A stretch of 64,000 nt of DNA from Roseburia sp. 1XD42-34 (GTDB taxonomy: Bacteria; Bacillota; Bacilli; Bacillales; Amphibacillaceae). The stretch lies in NCBI RefSeq assembly GCF_009917385.1, contig NZ_QWLJ01000021.1:1-64000 (forward strand), written 5' to 3'. The notes beneath the pieces were generated by a model. The model had not been told where the DNA came from. It searched no databases and was given only the letters and a program-made list of their open reading frames with translations. The position numbers and the translations under genes are program-made. Positions 61,134-64,000 of this stretch are shown here, in pieces. Within the stretch, counting starts at the first letter, position 1. Each line of letters begins with the position of its first letter.

Positions 61134-64000
61134 CTAAGGTGTATTATCATGAACAACCTCTTGAAGAACGCTAATTTGTTTTTTCACTTTTGCCCCTTGT
61201 TTGCTTTCTTCAAATGCGGTCATTTCCGCATCAAATTTACTAAAGCCTTGCTCTATTAATGTTTGAATTCTTTGTTGTATCTGGACATACGAAATCGGTG
61301 TAACTTTCACAAATTGATGCGCGTATTTATCCCAATAGTTTAATAGACGTTCAGCATGGCTGCTATTTGTTGCTGTGACATGCCGTTCCATTAATCGCGC
61401 TAACAGCGCTGCCTCGCTATGTTGGTCAGTTAAAGCTTCCACTGTCACTAACTCGGCATTCACCTGTGAACGAAATGTGCCATCTTCATCCAATACATAA
61501 GCCACACCGCCAGACATTCCAGCCGCAAAATTTCTTCCCGTTTTACCGAGTACCACAACCGTTCCACCAGTCATATACTCACAGCCATGGTCACCGACAC
61601 CTTCAACGACTAGTGTAGCGCCACTATTCCGTACTGCAAATCGTTCCCCAGCAATTCCACGAATAAATGCTTCTCCACGGGAAGCACCATAAAACGCGAC
61701 ATTACCAATAATCGTATTCTTCTCCGGAGCAAAGGTAACAATTGGATCGGGGTACACGATTATCTTTCCTCCAGATAAGCCTTTACCTACAAAATCATTG
61801 GCATCCCCAATTAAACGTAATGTCATACCAGGTGGAATAAAGGCGCCAAAACTTTGACCGGCGGACCCATAAAAATTTAGCTTAATCGTATCTGCAGGCA
61901 ACCCTTCTTCACCGTAGCGACGAGTCACTTCACTTCCTAACAGCGTACCGGTTGCCCGATTAATATTGCGAATTGCAGTTGTAAACTCGACTGGTTGGTG
62001 ATAGTCCAAAGATTTTCCGCAATTCGGAATAATCTCTTGGTAATCCAATGTCTTTTCAATCCCATGCCGCTGCTCTACGGTTGCATAACGCCCTACTGCC
62101 TTTGGTACATCTGGCTGGTAAAGAAGTGCAGATAAGTCCACTTCTGTCGCTTTCCAATGATCGATGGCTTGGTTTACCTCTAAAACATCCGTTCTGCCAA
62201 TCATTTCATTAATGGTGCGAAAACCTAACACTGCCATGATTTCACGTGCTTCCTGAGCAATGAATGTCATAAAGTTAACGACATGGTCTGGGTCACCAGT
62301 AAATTTTTTCCGTAATGCTGGATTTTGGGTAGCAATACCGACTGGACAGGTATCTAAATGACAGACCCGCATCATAACACAACCAAGGGCAACTAATGGT
62401 GCAGTTGAAAATCCAAATTCTTCAGCCCCTAATAGACTGGCAATAACAACATCTCGACCTGTCATCATTTTTCCATCTGTTTCAACAACAATCCGATCTC
62501 TCAATCCATTTAATAAAAGGGTCTGATGTGTTTCTGCCAAGCCAATCTCCCAAGGTAATCCGGTATGTTTCAGGCTGGTTCGTGGTGCAGCACCTGTTCC
62601 GCCATCATAGCCACTGATTAGCACAAGATCGGCACGCCCTTTAGCAACGCCAGCAGCAATCGTACCTACCCCTACAGCGGCTACTAATTTCACACTAATC
62701 CGGGCACGTGGGTTAGCGTTTTTTAAATTATAAATAAGCTCCGCTAAATCCTCGATCGAATAAATATCGTGATGTGGCGGTGGAGAAATTAATTCAACGC
62801 CTGGTGTGGAACCACGGACTTCTGCTACCCATGGATATACTTTATTCCCCGGTAATTGTCCCCCTTCTCCGGGCTTTGCTCCTTGAGCGACCTTAATCTG
62901 AATCTCATCTGCATTTACAAGGTAATGGCTGTTAACTCCAAATCTACCTGAAGCTACCTGTTTAATCGCACTTCTTCGAAAATCACCGTTCGTATCACGA
63001 ATAAACCGGTCAGGTGATTCTCCTCCTTCCCCACTATTACTGCGTCCGCCTATTCGATTCATCGCAATTGCTAAAGCTTCATGCGCCTCCTTACTTATGG
63101 ACCCAAACGACATAGCACCTGTCTTAAACCTAGTACATATAGAGGCTACAGATTCCACCTCATCAATGGGAACGGGTTGGCGTTTTTTAAAAGAGAGCAA
63201 ACCACGCAACGATTGCAAGTTTTCCTTTTCATCGGTTAATAGCTTTGAATACTCCTTAAACAATTCATAATTTCCAGTACGGCAAGCATGCTGCAAAGTA
63301 TGAATCGTTTGAGGATTATATGGATGGTCTTCTCCACCTTTGCGGTATTGATATTCATCCCCTGCTTCCAGGGTGCTATTTTCCCCGCGACGGTCACCAA
63401 ATGCACATTCGTGGCGCATCCGAGCTTCCCGTTCAATCATTTCTAATCCGATTCCGCCAAATCTAGAAGCTGTATGGGTAAAATATTGGTCAATGACTTC
63501 TTTTTTAATACCGATAGCTTCAAAAATTTGCGCTCCACGATAGCTTTGAATCGTAGAAATCCCCATTTTGGACAGGACTTTTATAATTCCATTTGTCACC
63601 GAGCGATTATATTTTTCAACTGCCTCTTCTCCGGATAATGCTGCAATTTCGCCTGAAGCAACCATATCTTCTACCGTATGATGGGCTAGGTATGGATGAA
63701 CTGCTTCTGCTCCATAACCGAGTAGAGTAGCGAAGTGATGAACCTCTCTTGCTTCACCTGTTTCCACTAGTAAACTAACCTTTGTTCGTACACCTCTGCG
63801 AATGAAATGGTGATGTAATCCAGATACAGCCAACAATGCTGGAATTGCTGCTTGCTGTTTGTGAATGCCGCGATCAGATAAGATGAGGAGTACTGATCCA
63901 TTTTCAATGGCCTGATCTGCTTTTGCAAACAGCTTGTCTAATGCTTTTTCCAATCCATTATTTTGTGTATCAACAGCAAAGTGTATCGTGAGCGTTGTCG
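61134..64000 (-). CDS. gltA: Glutamate synthase large subunit, C-terminal part (cut by window edge)
   Basis: The frame stays open to the end of the window (upstream residues read [24 protein letters not shown]), so at least 954 residues of the roughly 1500-residue subunit are seen; the N-terminal glutaminase domain lies outside. Visible are the central domain end, the FMN synthase domain ([29 protein letters not shown]), the 3Fe-4S cysteines in [13 protein letters not shown] and the C-terminal beta-helix GXGXG repeats. It makes glutamate from 2-oxoglutarate and glutamine. A TTG at 63953 is internal, not the start. Its regulator GltC is not in the window. Confidence 0.95.
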   Translation of the reverse strand, partial: TTLTIHFAVDTQNNGLEKALDKLFAKADQAIENGSVLLILSDRGIHKQQAAIPALLAVSGLHHHFIRRGVRTKVSLLVETGEAREVHHFATLLGYGAEAVHPYLAHHTVEDMVASGEIAALSGEEAVEKYNRSVTNGIIKVLSKMGISTIQSYRGAQIFEAIGIKKEVIDQYFTHTASRFGGIGLEMIEREARMRHECAFGDRRGENSTLEAGDEYQYRKGGEDHPYNPQTIHTLQHACRTGNYELFKEYSKLLTDEKENLQSLRGLLSFKKRQPVPIDEVESVASICTRFKTGAMSFGSISKEAHEALAIAMNRIGGRSNSGEGGESPDRFIRDTNGDFRRSAIKQVASGRFGVNSHYLVNADEIQIKVAQGAKPGEGGQLPGNKVYPWVAEVRGSTPGVELISPPPHHDIYSIEDLAELIYNLKNANPRARISVKLVAAVGVGTIAAGVAKGRADLVLISGYDGGTGAAPRTSLKHTGLPWEIGLAETHQTLLLNGLRDRIVVETDGKMMTGRDVVIASLLGAEEFGFSTAPLVALGCVMMRVCHLDTCPVGIATQNPALRKKFTGDPDHVVNFMTFIAQEAREIMAVLGFRTINEMIGRTDVLEVNQAIDHWKATEVDLSALLYQPDVPKAVGRYATVEQRHGIEKTLDYQEIIPNCGKSLDYHQPVEFTTAIRNINRATGTLLGSEVTRRYGEEGLPADTIKLNFYGSAGQSFGAFIPPGMTLRLIGDANDFVGKGLSGGKIIVYPDPIVTFAPEKNTIIGNVAFYGASRGEAFIRGIAGERFAVRNSGATLVVEGVGDHGCEYMTGGTVVVLGKTGRNFAAGMSGGVAYVLDEDGTFRSQVNAELVTVEALTDQHSEAALLARLMERHVTATNSSHAERLLNYWDKYAHQFVKVTPISYVQIQQRIQTLIEQGFSKFDAEMTAFEESKQGAKVKKQISVLQEVVHDNTP

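Overview
The window reads as a chromosomal segment of a low-GC, endospore-former-type Bacillota, most like the Bacillaceae around Virgibacillus/Oceanobacillus/Lentibacillus. This is inferred from purine-rich Shine-Dalgarno sites, frequent GTG/TTG starts, AT-rich spacers and typical Bacillus families (YuzB, YwqN, YhaQP, YuxK, YtrA-type GntR, GlvA/GlvC, glutamate synthase GltAB). No rRNA, tRNA, CRISPR array, prophage or intact transposase is visible.

Layout. 0-5 kb: a MATE exporter, a YuzB-like protein, RidA and a lysozyme-like/membrane-protein pair. 5.5-8.1 kb: a translationally coupled pair of a sugar-lactone (ALO-type) oxidase and a PLP amino-acid aldolase/deaminase. 8.5-12.2 kb: a complete TAXI-TRAP uptake operon (binding lipoprotein, DUF1850 protein, fused permease). 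12.7-18.8 kb: nitronate monooxygenase diverging from an unusual regulator-like protein, then a SWIM/SNF2 helicase. 19-24 kb: two paralogous BceAB-type peptide-resistance transporter modules, the first of which has lost almost all of its ATPase gene. 24-31.7 kb: an MFS exporter, an alpha-glucoside PTS/6-phospho-alpha-glucosidase operon with an RpiR regulator, a second RpiR regulator and a 6-phosphogluconate dehydrogenase. 32-35.4 kb: Cu/Zn-SOD lipoprotein, PH-domain protein, two decayed genes (MazG-like, LysE-like) and DoxX. 35.8-40.2 kb: a YtrA-type GntR/ABC operon running into YhaQP. 40-45 kb: small membrane proteins, YwqN, an SH3-amidase, a GNAT and a MerR-methyltransferase fusion. 45.6-49.7 kb: class I ribonucleotide reductase nrdE-nrdI-nrdF with upstream NrdR boxes. 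50-56 kb: FdhF/YdeP-type molybdoenzyme with FdhD, and a large catalase. 56-64 kb: YuxK, a beta-lactamase-fold hydrolase, RlmN and glutamate synthase gltAB (gltA runs off the window edge).

The most unusual signals are not enzymes. (1) A dispersed, MITE-like intergenic repeat (family A, about ten copies or fragments) has short imperfect terminal inverted repeats, and its right end repeatedly abuts a T6-T8 tract, three times the tail of a Rho-independent terminator. (2) A second dispersed element (family B) has a hairpin that is kept by different base pairs in different copies, which suggests a structured RNA. (3) Both Bce-type modules carry a TTACA-N4-TGTAA operator but no local two-component system, and one permease is orphaned by a precise ATPase deletion. 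(4) The MerR-methyltransferase fusion has a textbook 19-bp-spacer promoter but appears to start at CTG. Everything was read by eye; family names rest on motif recognition, not on database searches.
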